From Topomyia yanbarensis (taxonomy: Eukaryota > Arthropoda > Insecta > Diptera > Culicidae), in NCBI RefSeq assembly GCF_030247195.1, contig NC_080670.1, positions 34,745,434-34,809,433 on the forward strand: a DNA stretch of 64,000 nucleotides. Direction: 5' to 3'. Position numbers and translations under genes: made by a program. Positions 22,799 through 33,407 of the stretch are shown in pieces. The first letter of the stretch is position 1, and each line of letters begins with the position of its first letter. The notes under the pieces are model-generated. The model made no database searches, was not told the DNA's origin, and was given only the letters and a program-made list of their open reading frames with translations.

Positions 22799-25700
22799 TT
22801 AAATTTGGATATTGATGGTTTTGAGGAACGTGTATATAAGGGACATGTAGAGAATATCGTGGCTTGCTAGTACATCTCGAACCGGGACATTGGGTGATCT
22901 TCCTCGGGCCCGAAGGGAATCGAATAGTTGAGATCTGGCAGAACAGTACTCGGCGCATGCCCAGACAACATGTTCGATTTCGTGATAACCGTTGCCACAA
23001 GCGCAGATACCGCTATCCACGAGCCCAATACGCCGGAGATGTGCGTCCAGCGTGTAGTGATTGGACATGAGCCGAGACATCACGCGAATGAAATCCCGAC
23101 CCACATCCATCCCTCTGAACCAAGGTTTCGTCGATACCTTAGGGATTATCGAATGTAGCCACCTTCCCAGTTCACCATTGCTCCATGAAGTTTGCCAACT
23201 TTCGAGGGTTCTCTGATGAGTGATACTGAAAAATTCGCTGAAGCTAATTGGTCTTTCATATATGTCACCTTGTAAAGCGCCCGCCTTAGCTAAAGAGTCC
23301 GCTTCTTCATTACCTGGAATGGAGCAATGCGAGGGAACCCAAACTAAGGTAATCTTGTACGATCTTACAGACAAAGCACGCAGGCGCTCCCAGATTTTCC
23401 CCAGAAAATATGGAATGTGCTTTCTAGGTTTCATTGAACGGAGAGCCTCGATTGAGCTGAGGCTATCCGAGACAATAAAGTAATGATCGGTGGGCAAAGT
23501 ATCAATGATCCCAAGGGTATACTGAATAGCAGCAAGTTCTGCGACGTAAACTGAAGCAGGATCATTGAGTTTGAATGAGGCGGTGAGGTTTTGATTGAAT
23601 ATACCGAAGCCAGTGGAGCCGTCGAGGCTTGACCCGTCGGTGTAAAACATCTTGTTGCAGTCGACTTCTCGAAATTTACTATGAAAGATGCTTGGGATCA
23701 CTTGCGGACGTATGTGATCCGGGATTCCACGAATCTCGTCTTTCATGGATGTGTCGAAGAATACAGTTGAACCAGAAGCATGAAAGAGATTGACACGGTT
23801 GGGATAGTATGAAGAAGGATTGATATTTTGTGCCATGTAATCGAAGTACAAGGACATAAATCGGGTTTGAGAATTGAGCTCGACAAGCCTTTCGAAATTT
23901 GCAATTACTAACGGGTTCAAGATATCGCATCGGATGAGCAATCGATATGAGAGTTCCCAAAATCGATTTTTCAGCGGAAGGACGCCCGCCAGCACTTCGA
24001 GACTCATCGTATGGGTCGAGTGCATGCAACCCAAAGCAATACGCATACAACAATATTGGATTCGCTCTAGTTTGATGAAATGTATGTTCGCAGCGGAGCG
24101 GAAACAGAAACTCCCGTACTCCATCACCGACAATATTGTTGTTTGGTACAGCCTGATCAGGTCTCCTGGGTGGGCACCCCACCATGTTCCGGTTATTGTA
24201 CGGAGAAAGTTGATCCTTTGCTGGCACTTCTGTTTCAGATACCTAATGTGACATCCCCAGGTTCCTTTAGAGTCGAACCAGACCCCGAGATATTTGAAAG
24301 TTGAAACCTGAGCAATAGTTTGACCCATTAATTGAAGCTGTAGTTGCGCTGGTTCACGCTTCCTTGAAAATACGACTAGCTCAGTTTTCTCCGTGGAGAA
24401 CTCGATACCTAGCTGGAGGGCCCAAGCAGACAAATTGTCCAAGGTATCTTGCAATGGTCCTTGCAGATCGACGGCTTTGGGACCTGTAATAGAGACCACA
24501 CCGTCATCTGCAAGCTGCCTTAGCGTGCAGGAATTGACAAGACATTCGTCAATGTCATTCACGTAAAAGTTATAGAGAAGGGGGCTTAGACATGAGCCCT
24601 GGGGAAGACCCATGTAGCTAATTCGTGATGTCGATAAATCACCATGCGAAAAATGCATATGTTTTTCAGACAGCAAGTTTAGCAAAAAGTTGTTTAGAGT
24701 CGGTGAAAGACCATGCTGGTGCAGCTTCTCAGAAAGAATTTTGATAGAAACTGAATCAAAAGCCCCCTTTATATCTAGGAAAACTGATGCCATCTGCTCT
24801 TTGCTAGCATAAGCCATTTGAATTTCTGTTGAGAGCAACGCAAGACAATCGTTCGTCCCTTTGCCTTTGCGGAAACCAAATTGTGTATCTGACAGTAAGC
24901 CATTTGCTTCAACCCAATTATCGAGGCGAAACAAGATCATTTTCTCGAACAACTTTCGGATACAGGACAGCATCGCAATCGGTCGATACGAGTTGTGGTC
25001 GGAGGCTGGTTTTCCTGGTTTTTGAATGGCGATGACCTTCACTTGCCTCCAGTCATGAGGGACAATATTACCCTCAAGAAACTTATTAAATAAATTCAAC
25101 AAGCGTCTCTTGGCAGAGTCTGGCAGATTCTTTAACAAGTTAAATTTGATTCTGTCTGGCCCTGGGGCTTTATTGTTACATGATAAGAGAGCAAGTGAGA
25201 ACTCCACCATCGAAAACGGTGTTTCGTTCGCGTTATTGTGAGGGGACGCGGCGCGGTAGATCTTCTGTGCCGGGGCGGAATCCGGACAAACCTTCTTGGC
25301 AAAATCGAATATCCAACGGTTTGAATATTCCACGCTCTCATTAGTACTGTTTCGGTTTCGTAAGCGTCGGGCCGTACTCCAAAGAGTGCTCATCGATGTT
25401 TCTCTCGTTAGTCCGTCGACGAACCGGCGCCAGTAGCTACGTTTTTTGGCTTTTATCAAACTCTTCATGCGCGTTTCCGCCATCGCGTACTGTCGGTAGC
25501 TAGCTGGCAGCCCGTCGTCCCGGAAGGTCTTATACGCAGCGGCCTTCTCCGCGTACACGTCTGAGCACTCTTTGTCCCACCATGGATTGGGAGGACGCCC
25601 GCGTGAATTCGCGTCTGGTACGCGTTTAGTCTGAGCTTGAATCGCGGTATCGAGAATCAAGCCAGCCAGGAACCCGTACTCTTCCTCCGGAGGAAGCTCT

Positions 25701-26497
25701 TGTGTCGATTCTACTTTTTCGGATATCGCGGACGCGTAGCTCTTCCAATCAATATTTCGTGTGAGGTCATACGAAACATTGATTGTATTCGGTGGCCCTG
25801 AACCGTTAGCAATATTAATTACGATTGGCAGATGGTCGCTGCCGTGGGGATCAGAGACTACCTTCCACATGCAATCTAACCGCAGCGATGTCGAGCAGAG
25901 GGACAGGTCTAAGGCGCTCGGACGCGCTGGAGGGGCAGGAATCCGTGTCATTTCACCCGTATTCAAAATAGTCATATTGAAGTTGTCGCAAAGCTCATGG
26001 AGTAGGGTAGATCGATTATCGTCATGAAGGCAACCCCATGCCGTGCCGTGGGAGTTGAAGTCACCTAAAACTAGCCTCGGTGCGGGGAGGAGTTCCGCAA
26101 TATCGCAAAGCCGTCGGTGGCTAACTGAGGCTCTAGGGGGGATGTAGGTGGAAGCAATGCAAAGGTCTTTGCCTTTAATTCTGGTTTGGCAAGCGACAAC
26201 TTCAATGCCTGGTGTCGAGGGGAGGTCGATCCGATTGAAAGAATAGCACTTTTTGATCCCCAAAAGTACTCCTCCGTAAGAGTCTTCTCGATCCAAGCGA
26301 ATAATATTAAAATCGTGGAAGTGTAGGGTTATTTCTGAAGTGAGCCATGTCTCGCATAGGGCAAATGCATCGCATTTCAAATTATTTAGTAAGATTTTAA
26401 ACGAATCGATTTTCGGGATAATGCTTCTGCAATTCCACTGTAGAACAGTGATTAAATCCTTGACCTCGTTCGATGAATTAGCCATCGAAGGATACAA
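22799..26497 (-). CDS. LINE ORF2: endonuclease, reverse transcriptase, RNase H
   Basis: A 1,232-residue uninterrupted protein. The APE-type endonuclease spans residues 16-229 (QWNCRS at 20-25, ETW near 49-51, GDFNSHG at 145-151, SDHLP at 220-224) and nicks the target DNA. The reverse transcriptase spans about 485-745 (FLDIKGAFDSV 573-583, LPQGSCLSPL 631-640, catalytic LADD 662-665, FKYLGVWFD 734-742). LADD replaces the commoner YADD. RNase H spans about 947-1,075 with D954, E987, D1011, H1057 and D1067 in place. A C-terminal Cys/His cluster follows (C1165, C1167, H1176, C1181). All catalytic residues I can check are present. The start matches that of the truncated copy 2,627 bp upstream. It acts with ORF1 protein in target-primed reverse transcription. 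Confidence 0.93.
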   Translation of the reverse strand: MYPSMANSSNEVKDLITVLQWNCRSIIPKIDSFKILLNNLKCDAFALCETWLTSEITLHFHDFNIIRLDREDSYGGVLLGIKKCYSFNRIDLPSTPGIEVVACQTRIKGKDLCIASTYIPPRASVSHRRLCDIAELLPAPRLVLGDFNSHGTAWGCLHDDNRSTLLHELCDNFNMTILNTGEMTRIPAPPARPSALDLSLCSTSLRLDCMWKVVSDPHGSDHLPIVINIANGSGPPNTINVSYDLTRNIDWKSYASAISEKVESTQELPPEEEYGFLAGLILDTAIQAQTKRVPDANSRGRPPNPWWDKECSDVYAEKAAAYKTFRDDGLPASYRQYAMAETRMKSLIKAKKRSYWRRFVDGLTRETSMSTLWSTARRLRNRNSTNESVEYSNRWIFDFAKKVCPDSAPAQKIYRAASPHNNANETPFSMVEFSLALLSCNNKAPGPDRIKFNLLKNLPDSAKRRLLNLFNKFLEGNIVPHDWRQVKVIAIQKPGKPASDHNSYRPIAMLSCIRKLFEKMILFRLDNWVEANGLLSDTQFGFRKGKGTNDCLALLSTEIQMAYASKEQMASVFLDIKGAFDSVSIKILSEKLHQHGLSPTLNNFLLNLLSEKHMHFSHGDLSTSRISYMGLPQGSCLSPLLYNFYVNDIDECLVNSCTLRQLADDGVVSITGPKAVDLQGPLQDTLDNLSAWALQLGIEFSTEKTELVVFSRKREPAQLQLQLMGQTIAQVSTFKYLGVWFDSKGTWGCHIRYLKQKCQQRINFLRTITGTWWGAHPGDLIRLYQTTILSVMEYGSFCFRSAANIHFIKLERIQYCCMRIALGCMHSTHTMSLEVLAGVLPLKNRFWELSYRLLIRCDILNPLVIANFERLVELNSQTRFMSLYFDYMAQNINPSSYYPNRVNLFHASGSTVFFDTSMKDEIRGIPDHIRPQVIPSIFHSKFREVDCNKMFYTDGSSLDGSTGFGIFNQNLTASFKLNDPASVYVAELAAIQYTLGIIDTLPTDHYFIVSDSLSSIEALRSMKPRKHIPYFLGKIWERLRALSVRSYKITLVWVPSHCSIPGNEEADSLAKAGALQGDIYERPISFSEFFSITHQRTLESWQTSWSNGELGRWLHSIIPKVSTKPWFRGMDVGRDFIRVMSRLMSNHYTLDAHLRRIGLVDSGICACGNGYHEIEHVVWACAEYCSARSQLFDSLRARGRSPNVPVRDVLASHDILYMSLIYTFLKTINIQI

Positions 26498-26677
26498 TCG
26501 CTGAAAGAAGGGGCCATTTCGCAGTGAACTGCATCAAAAATGTTTTTACTGCGGGGAGAAAGCTTATCAAGATACTTTTAAGGGGGTCAGAAATGTTTAA
26601 CGCTGTAAGAATACGGTCCACAATGTCAGAGAAATTTATTAAGCCAGCACTGTTTTCTTTCTTTGGCTGAGATATGG
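24051..26677 (-). repeat. 2,627-bp direct tandem duplication, copy A
   Basis: Identical in every stretch compared to 26,678-29,304, at a constant offset of 2,627. The unit contains the last ~66 codons of ORF1 and ORF2 codons 1 to about 816. There is no filler at the junction and no microhomology: bases flanking the breakpoints at 24,050/26,677 and at 26,678/29,305 differ. Confidence 0.95.
26478..26677 (-). pseudogene. Duplicated 3' fragment of LINE ORF1
   Basis: This piece repeats the last part of ORF1 (29,105-29,304), including its stop and the 20-base overlap with the ORF2 start. It lacks the ORF1 start and zinc knuckles, so it cannot make ORF1 protein. Its interest is that it preserves the native sequence context directly upstream of the complete ORF2. 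Confidence 0.85.
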
Positions 26678-29124
26678 CAATATTGGATTCGCTCTAGTTT
26701 GATGAAATGTATGTTCGCAGCGGAGCGGAAACAGAAACTCCCGTACTCCATCACCGACAATATTGTTGTTTGGTACAGCCTGATCAGGTCTCCTGGGTGG
26801 GCACCCCACCATGTTCCGGTTATTGTACGGAGAAAGTTGATCCTTTGCTGGCACTTCTGTTTCAGATACCTAATGTGACATCCCCAGGTTCCTTTAGAGT
26901 CGAACCAGACCCCGAGATATTTGAAAGTTGAAACCTGAGCAATAGTTTGACCCATTAATTGAAGCTGTAGTTGCGCTGGTTCACGCTTCCTTGAAAATAC
27001 GACTAGCTCAGTTTTCTCCGTGGAGAACTCGATACCTAGCTGGAGGGCCCAAGCAGACAAATTGTCCAAGGTATCTTGCAATGGTCCTTGCAGATCGACG
27101 GCTTTGGGACCTGTAATAGAGACCACACCGTCATCTGCAAGCTGCCTTAGCGTGCAGGAATTGACAAGACATTCGTCAATGTCATTCACGTAAAAGTTAT
27201 AGAGAAGGGGGCTTAGACATGAGCCCTGGGGAAGACCCATGTAGCTAATTCGTGATGTCGATAAATCACCATGCGAAAAATGCATATGTTTTTCAGACAG
27301 CAAGTTTAGCAAAAAGTTGTTTAGAGTCGGTGAAAGACCATGCTGGTGCAGCTTCTCAGAAAGAATTTTGATAGAAACTGAATCAAAAGCCCCCTTTATA
27401 TCTAGGAAAACTGATGCCATCTGCTCTTTGCTAGCATAAGCCATTTGAATTTCTGTTGAGAGCAACGCAAGACAATCGTTCGTCCCTTTGCCTTTGCGGA
27501 AACCAAATTGTGTATCTGACAGTAAGCCATTTGCTTCAACCCAATTATCGAGGCGAAACAAGATCATTTTCTCGAACAACTTTCGGATACAGGACAGCAT
27601 CGCAATCGGTCGATACGAGTTGTGGTCGGAGGCTGGTTTTCCTGGTTTTTGAATGGCGATGACCTTCACTTGCCTCCAGTCATGAGGGACAATATTACCC
27701 TCAAGAAACTTATTAAATAAATTCAACAAGCGTCTCTTGGCAGAGTCTGGCAGATTCTTTAACAAGTTAAATTTGATTCTGTCTGGCCCTGGGGCTTTAT
27801 TGTTACATGATAAGAGAGCAAGTGAGAACTCCACCATCGAAAACGGTGTTTCGTTCGCGTTATTGTGAGGGGACGCGGCGCGGTAGATCTTCTGTGCCGG
27901 GGCGGAATCCGGACAAACCTTCTTGGCAAAATCGAATATCCAACGGTTTGAATATTCCACGCTCTCATTAGTACTGTTTCGGTTTCGTAAGCGTCGGGCC
28001 GTACTCCAAAGAGTGCTCATCGATGTTTCTCTCGTTAGTCCGTCGACGAACCGGCGCCAGTAGCTACGTTTTTTGGCTTTTATCAAACTCTTCATGCGCG
28101 TTTCCGCCATCGCGTACTGTCGGTAGCTAGCTGGCAGCCCGTCGTCCCGGAAGGTCTTATACGCAGCGGCCTTCTCCGCGTACACGTCTGAGCACTCTTT
28201 GTCCCACCATGGATTGGGAGGACGCCCGCGTGAATTCGCGTCTGGTACGCGTTTAGTCTGAGCTTGAATCGCGGTATCGAGAATCAAGCCAGCCAGGAAC
28301 CCGTACTCTTCCTCCGGAGGAAGCTCTTGTGTCGATTCTACTTTTTCGGATATCGCGGACGCGTAGCTCTTCCAATCAATATTTCGTGTGAGGTCATACG
28401 AAACATTGATTGTATTCGGTGGCCCTGAACCGTTAGCAATATTAATTACGATTGGCAGATGGTCGCTGCCGTGGGGATCAGAGACTACCTTCCACATGCA
28501 ATCTAACCGCAGCGATGTCGAGCAGAGGGACAGGTCTAAGGCGCTCGGACGCGCTGGAGGGGCAGGAATCCGTGTCATTTCACCCGTATTCAAAATAGTC
28601 ATATTGAAGTTGTCGCAAAGCTCATGGAGTAGGGTAGATCGATTATCGTCATGAAGGCAACCCCATGCCGTGCCGTGGGAGTTGAAGTCACCTAAAACTA
28701 GCCTCGGTGCGGGGAGGAGTTCCGCAATATCGCAAAGCCGTCGGTGGCTAACTGAGGCTCTAGGGGGGATGTAGGTGGAAGCAATGCAAAGGTCTTTGCC
28801 TTTAATTCTGGTTTGGCAAGCGACAACTTCAATGCCTGGTGTCGAGGGGAGGTCGATCCGATTGAAAGAATAGCACTTTTTGATCCCCAAAAGTACTCCT
28901 CCGTAAGAGTCTTCTCGATCCAAGCGAATAATATTAAAATCGTGGAAGTGTAGGGTTATTTCTGAAGTGAGCCATGTCTCGCATAGGGCAAATGCATCGC
29001 ATTTCAAATTATTTAGTAAGATTTTAAACGAATCGATTTTCGGGATAATGCTTCTGCAATTCCACTGTAGAACAGTGATTAAATCCTTGACCTCGTTCGA
29101 TGAATTAGCCATCGAAGGATACAA
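26626..29124 (-). pseudogene. Truncated LINE ORF2 (832 codons), first copy
   Basis: Identical to the complete ORF2 over residues 1 to about 816 (through ERIQYC). It then reads into duplicated ORF1 DNA for 16 unrelated residues (beginning HISAKERKQ) and stops. It keeps the endonuclease and the RT palm with LPQGSCLSPL and LADD, but loses the C-terminal part after the RT and the whole RNase H domain. It overlaps ORF1 by 20 bases in another frame, the native ORF1-ORF2 arrangement, so this truncated copy, not the complete one, would be translated next to ORF1 from a full-length transcript. Confidence 0.9.
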
Positions 29125-29304
29125 TCGCTGAAAGAAGGGGCCATTTCGCAGTGAACTGCATCAAAAATGTTTTTACTGCGGGGAGAAAGCTTATCAAGAT
29201 ACTTTTAAGGGGGTCAGAAATGTTTAACGCTGTAAGAATACGGTCCACAATGTCAGAGAAATTTATTAAGCCAGCACTGTTTTCTTTCTTTGGCTGAGAT
29301 ATGG
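26678..29304 (-). repeat. 2,627-bp direct tandem duplication, copy B
   Basis: The upstream (5' on the element) copy of the tandem pair. It retains the junction to the rest of ORF1 at 29,304/29,305, so it is in the original position relative to ORF1. Confidence 0.95.
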
Positions 29305-30427
29305 GAACACTTGGGGTTTTTGATGTTCCTGGAAGTGCTGGGAACTCCTTTTCTGAGCTCAGGTTACTGAGACCGGGAGCGACTTGCTTCGGTTTTGCAC
29401 CAGTACTTCCTTGAGTAGTTATTTTAGGGGGACCATGAAGAGACACCTTCTGGCCTTTACGACGAAGCTTGGAAGAAGAAATGTTCTTCCTTTTTCTACT
29501 ACTTCTAGGCACAGCAGAAGATGTTCCCTCCTGGGGTTCATCACAGTCGCCTTCGTCAGTAGACAAGTTGGTAAAGATGTTCGTAGAGACAGGTGGCGTA
29601 GCTATCTTAAGCATTTCTGCAAAAGATCGCTTAGAGCGTCCCTGAAGGGAACGCTTAAGATTTTCCTCGCGCTGTTTGTACGCGGGACATGAAGGGAGAT
29701 CATGTGGGTTTCCCCCACAGTAGAGACACTTTTCGACATCTCTACCACAGGAATCATCCGCATGATTCCCACCGCATTTCCCACAGCGGGCTTTATTGCT
29801 ACAATGGGAGGCTGTGTGTCCCAATTGTTTGCAATTAGTACAGTTCATGACCCGCGGCACAAAGAGGCGAACAGGTAGACGAACCTTGTCAAAGAGGAGG
29901 TAATTGGGCAGGGCAGAGCCGGCGAAGGTCACCCGATAAGAGTCTGAGTTGACGTATATTTTCTTGCCGTCAGCTGCGACTGATGCTGAATGCAAACGTT
30001 TGCATTCCAGTATCTTCACTGGCTTAAGCATGGGGTCTTTGAAACAGCCAGTCCCATATTTTAGCAGGTCCTCGCAATTCAGACTCGAATCGGAAACGAC
30101 CCCACTGACTTCAACCCTGCTAGCTGGAATATACACCCTGTACTCCCTCGTAAAGGGCTCGTATCCAGCAATATCGTTTGCCTGAGTTGAACTGTTAACC
30201 ACCACCCGAAGCTTATCAGGCCGAATTTTCGATATTTCTGTCACGGCCGAATACCGATCCGTCAGAACTCGAGAAATCTGCAACAGATTCAAACACTTTT
30301 TTTCTTTGGTCCGAAAGAAGATCACAAATGGCCCGGTGGCCGAGCTCGGATATACCTTGAGCCGGGGAGCCGATTTTATTTCGACGTCCATCTCACCTTG
30401 AGATGAACCGCCGTCAGGGGAAGTCAT
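29105..30427 (-). CDS. LINE ORF1: CCHC zinc-knuckle RNA-binding protein
   Basis: A 440-residue Gag-like protein. An RRM-like region at about 30-110 (FVIFFRTKEKKCLNLLQ near the start) is followed by three CCHC knuckles: C196-C199-H204-C209, C215-C218-H222-C227 and C234-C237-H242-C247. The rest is basic, with a SRKRKNISSSKLRRKGQK patch around 310-330. Three knuckles are normal for I and Jockey type ORF1 proteins, which coat the element RNA and act as chaperones. The ATG at 30,427 follows a 305-bp leader. The end overlaps the ORF2 start by 20 bases in a different frame, suggesting coupled or re-initiated translation. No break is visible. Confidence 0.92.
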   Translation of the reverse strand: MTSPDGGSSQGEMDVEIKSAPRLKVYPSSATGPFVIFFRTKEKKCLNLLQISRVLTDRYSAVTEISKIRPDKLRVVVNSSTQANDIAGYEPFTREYRVYIPASRVEVSGVVSDSSLNCEDLLKYGTGCFKDPMLKPVKILECKRLHSASVAADGKKIYVNSDSYRVTFAGSALPNYLLFDKVRLPVRLFVPRVMNCTNCKQLGHTASHCSNKARCGKCGGNHADDSCGRDVEKCLYCGGNPHDLPSCPAYKQREENLKRSLQGRSKRSFAEMLKIATPPVSTNIFTNLSTDEGDCDEPQEGTSSAVPRSSRKRKNISSSKLRRKGQKVSLHGPPKITTQGSTGAKPKQVAPGLSNLSSEKEFPALPGTSKTPSVPISQPKKENSAGLINFSDIVDRILTALNISDPLKSILISFLPAVKTFLMQFTAKWPLLSAIVSFDG

Positions 30428-30732
30428 TTTTGCACGGGCCTATTGCCCAGTGCACGTTATTAAGACAACCAAGAAGGGGAAACGAAAACTAATACTTAGC
30501 TTGTGTATGTAACGGTATCCAGACGGCTTACTAAAAGAACACTGCTTCACTTCACTGACCGGCTAACGGTACTCAGAAACAGAAACACAAAAGAAGGGAA
30601 AAATAATGAAACCTCAACTAGGCGTAGAGTGTGCCAATAACCTTGAACGCGGATTAACACTATTTGTCGCTATAGAGTGTACGGACCGATGACAAAAGAC
30701 TTCTATCTCGACTGAGTGCTCGATAACGAATG
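30428..30732 (-). promoter_or_regulatory. LINE 5' UTR with inferred internal promoter
   Basis: The element starts at about 30,732 (CATTCGTTATCGAGCACTCA on the minus strand), directly next to the target duplication. Full-length LINEs of this type carry an internal polymerase II promoter in this leader. A CACTCAGTCGAGAT initiator-like stretch near 30,710-30,718 is the only motif I can point to. Confidence 0.5.
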
Positions 30733-30744
30733 AGCTGAAATCTT
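30733..30744. repeat. LINE target-site duplication, right copy
   Basis: AGCTGAAATCTT, matching 21,719-21,730. Confidence 0.85.
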
Positions 30745-30776
30745 GTTTTGTAATACTGTTTCAGTTCCAGTTTCAT

Positions 30777-30985
30777 CAAGACATTAAAAGTGGTACTGGT
30801 TAATTCAGAAAAAAACAATTATTTACTACAACTTGAAACATTAAAAATTAAACTTGTAAGATTTTTTCCGGACATTGACAACAAAATTCGTGTGGTGAAA
30901 TTGTGGATAAGCCTACTTCTTCAAACTTTCGAAAAATCAGATTATCACGTGTCACCTCTGTAAACAAAAAGATGGGCGGTCAATT
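30777..30985 (+). repeat. Dispersed repeat, copy 1
   Basis: Starts GACATTAAAAGTGGTACTGG and resembles 33,408-33,615 along its length, including AAATTGTGGATAA, CGAAAAATCA and CTGTAAACAAAAA. Direct orientation, about 2.6 kb apart. No coding capacity; class unknown. Confidence 0.65.
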
Positions 30986-31095
30986 TATTTAATTATTTTT
31001 TTTACTTTATTTTTTTATTTATGTTATTTATTTTATTTATTTTATTTATTTAAATTTTTTATTTATTTCTTTTTTTCATCTGACCTCTACATGAA
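30986..31095. repeat. (TTTA)n-like low-complexity tract
   Basis: Runs of TTTATTTATT with longer T tracts. Simple-sequence DNA only. Confidence 0.85.
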
Positions 31096-32749
31096 AAACT
31101 GGCTTATTATTTTCCAAGCTTGACCCAATAAGGCGGAGGTAGTTTTTTCGATGTTTTTAAAATCTGGCGTTACGATAGGTCACTTTCATCGAGGTTACGC
31201 GCCAAGAAAATCACCAATTCATCTTTTATTGGAAGAGAAATTTAAAAATTAAATTGACTTCATTCAGGTAAGAAAATGAGAAATAACAAATGGTGTGAAA
31301 AATCATGAAACCGCGAAAGAAAATGTTAAAAAACATGTTGTTTCGGCAACTGCGTCTTGCTTTGTACTTGCGAATGACTTTTTCGGCATCCTCGTCGTCA
31401 CCAGAGTGTGGAATTGAAGTTGTTCATTCCGGCTCACCTGGTAGCTTAGCTGTGAGCCGATCAGCAGTGACCTATAGTGCCCCTAAGCGGCTGACCCATC
31501 GTGCCCTCAAGCGTATGTTTCATGTTGATGTCTGCATTTTTTCAAAAGCAAGAATATCGAAAAACCAAGACAAAGCTCGTGTTCAGCATTAATTTTGACG
31601 TAAGAAAAAACCCCTTTTGACATTTTTTTTACATTGATTAAATGAACTGTACTGAGGACGAAAGATAATGCGTTTTCGCGGAATAGCGCGAGAAAAATAA
31701 AAAATAAATATACGACTCCGTAGCTAATACAACTGATCCACGGTAACAGCCGAAATGACAGTCGTCTACTATGTTCTCTACCGTGTTTCTAATTCACACA
31801 AGATGAGCGATCTCTGCAATAACGGCCAAGATAATGCCCTATACCTATTTTACCCCCATACCTATTTGACCCCATTCTACTCTATAGGATCTCAATTTAC
31901 CACACTACTCTATCTGAATGGGAAAACTATTAGATTGCCATTCTTACAATGTTAGAAATACGTACAAATCTGTACTCAGAAAACAAAAATTGTAACCTGT
32001 GCCGTTTTCATAATCCTGTCGCTTAAACGGTCCACTCTTGTTTTTTTTCTTTTCGAGATGTTTTGTTGTTTTTCCTTTTGCTCGTTTTTTTCTGTAGGAA
32101 TAATGTCTGAATTAACTGTATTCTATATACTCAGAGCTGTTGTACTGTCAACCATCTCATGTTTTTAAACTGCTTTAGTACTTATTTGGCATAACCAGTA
32201 GTGATCATAACAATAAATACATCGCGCGCGTAAGTGTTTGCTTAGTATCGGCTTTCTATTATTTGCTTAGAATCAGTATTCTGTTATACAAATGCTAACT
32301 ACGGAAATAACTCAGGGGTGACATTGCGCATCTCGAATCGAAAGGTTTATTGTAGGCAAGCTTGTATGAAAAAGTCGATTCGAAAAGGTTCCATAATGTC
32401 GCCCCAGTTTCCATTCCTTTTTTCATATTATGCAGTTTAATATTCATAAAAGCCCCTTTCACTACGAAACCATTATACATGATCAATTCCAACTATCTAC
32501 GAGAATAATACCTTACACATGAAAAAATTAGGAAGCACAAAAATACCTCTTGTATGAGAATTCGCATTTTATTCAAACGATCGCCCGGTAAAATCAGTAC
32601 CGACAAGATAGAAACTACGAAAACCTCGTCGCGTGATAGAAAAGTTACCGATTTATTATTAATGCTCCTCATAATCGGCTATGCGGAGTTCAAGTTGCTT
32701 ATTTGGCCAATCGTACTAATACGACAAATGATAAATTTCTCAAATTCTC
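31096..32749. other. Unannotated AT-rich stretch
   Basis: A 95-codon frame at 31,305-31,592 is the longest; I recognise no domain in it. There is no splice or promoter evidence, and no repeat edges seen. Confidence 0.35.
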
Positions 32750-33060
32750 GGTAGTCGGCTGCCCAGAGCAATTATTACATTATTACACTGTGGAGATGCA
32801 AAGGATTCCTCGGTTTCAAGCAGCGACATGCATCGGACTAACATTCCTTCCTTTCCCCGAAGAACTGCATTTGAACGTGGCCGGCGTCGGTATTGATGAG
32901 CATGCAGGGATCAATATAGATTGCACAATGTGGCTCATTATGTTATTCCCAAGCATGTTGTTCCAATGAACATTTTGCAATCTCAATTGGCTCTGGTCAA
33001 TAACGGTGTAGCAACCACGGGCGATCTCTTATGCTTATGTTTATGCTGTCAAAAGAATGT
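32750..33060 (+). mobile_element. Diverged SINE copy, tRNA head missing
   Basis: Contains GGACTAACATTCCTTCC, GGCCGGCGTCGGTATTGATG and TCAATAACGGTGTAGCAACCA in the same order as 33,145-33,405 and as the SINE at 5,308-5,860. The middle is more diverged. No tRNA-like promoter was seen at its start, so it is a fragment or another subfamily. Confidence 0.55.
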
Positions 33061-33144
33061 TGTAATTAAGTATAATTTTAGACAATGTCTCGTTATTCGC
33101 CATTACGAAACGCCATGATTCAAAACGTATTTTATGCATCTAAT

Positions 33145-33405
33145 GGGTGATACTTGTGGAGTGTGCAGTAGTACATAGGCCTCTACTAAAAGCAAATGTA
33201 GGACTAACATTCCTTCCCTTTGCTACTGTGATCTACGTTAGGGCCCGGCCGGCGCCGGTATTGATCAATAAACATCTTTGGATTATCAGGAGTTGTACAT
33301 TAAAGGATTTGTCACTCCCAGGTATTTTCATCTATTGATTCTCTGTGCAATTTCAGCTAATCCCGATCAATAACGGAGTAACAACCAGCGGTGGTCACAC
33401 AAACT
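33145..33405 (+). mobile_element. 5'-truncated copy of the 5,308-5,860 SINE family
   Basis: Matches the 3' half of that SINE closely: ACTTGTGGAGTGTGCAGTAG, GGACTAACATTCCTTCCC, GTGATCTACGTTAGGGCC, GCCGGTATTGATCA, CAGGAGTTG and CCCGATCAATAACG occur in order. It lies on the plus strand and lacks the tRNA-derived head. Target duplications were not identified. Confidence 0.75.
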
Positions 33406-33407
33406 CA

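Larger units (their letters stand above)
21731..30732 (-). mobile_element. Complete I-superfamily LINE with internal duplication
   Basis: A non-LTR retrotransposon on the minus strand. It has a 305-bp 5' UTR (30,428-30,732), ORF1 with three CCHC knuckles, ORF2 with APE endonuclease, RT and RNase H, a ~1.06-kb 3' UTR and a poly(A) tail (T-tract 21,729-21,740), all between 10-12 bp target duplications. The RNase H domain places it in the I superfamily; the poly(A) tail and LADD active site suggest a Loner-like lineage, which I cannot confirm. Its 9.0 kb includes an exact 2,627-bp tandem duplication, so the parental element would be about 6.4 kb. The near-identity of copies and intact frames indicate a recent insertion. 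Confidence 0.9.
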
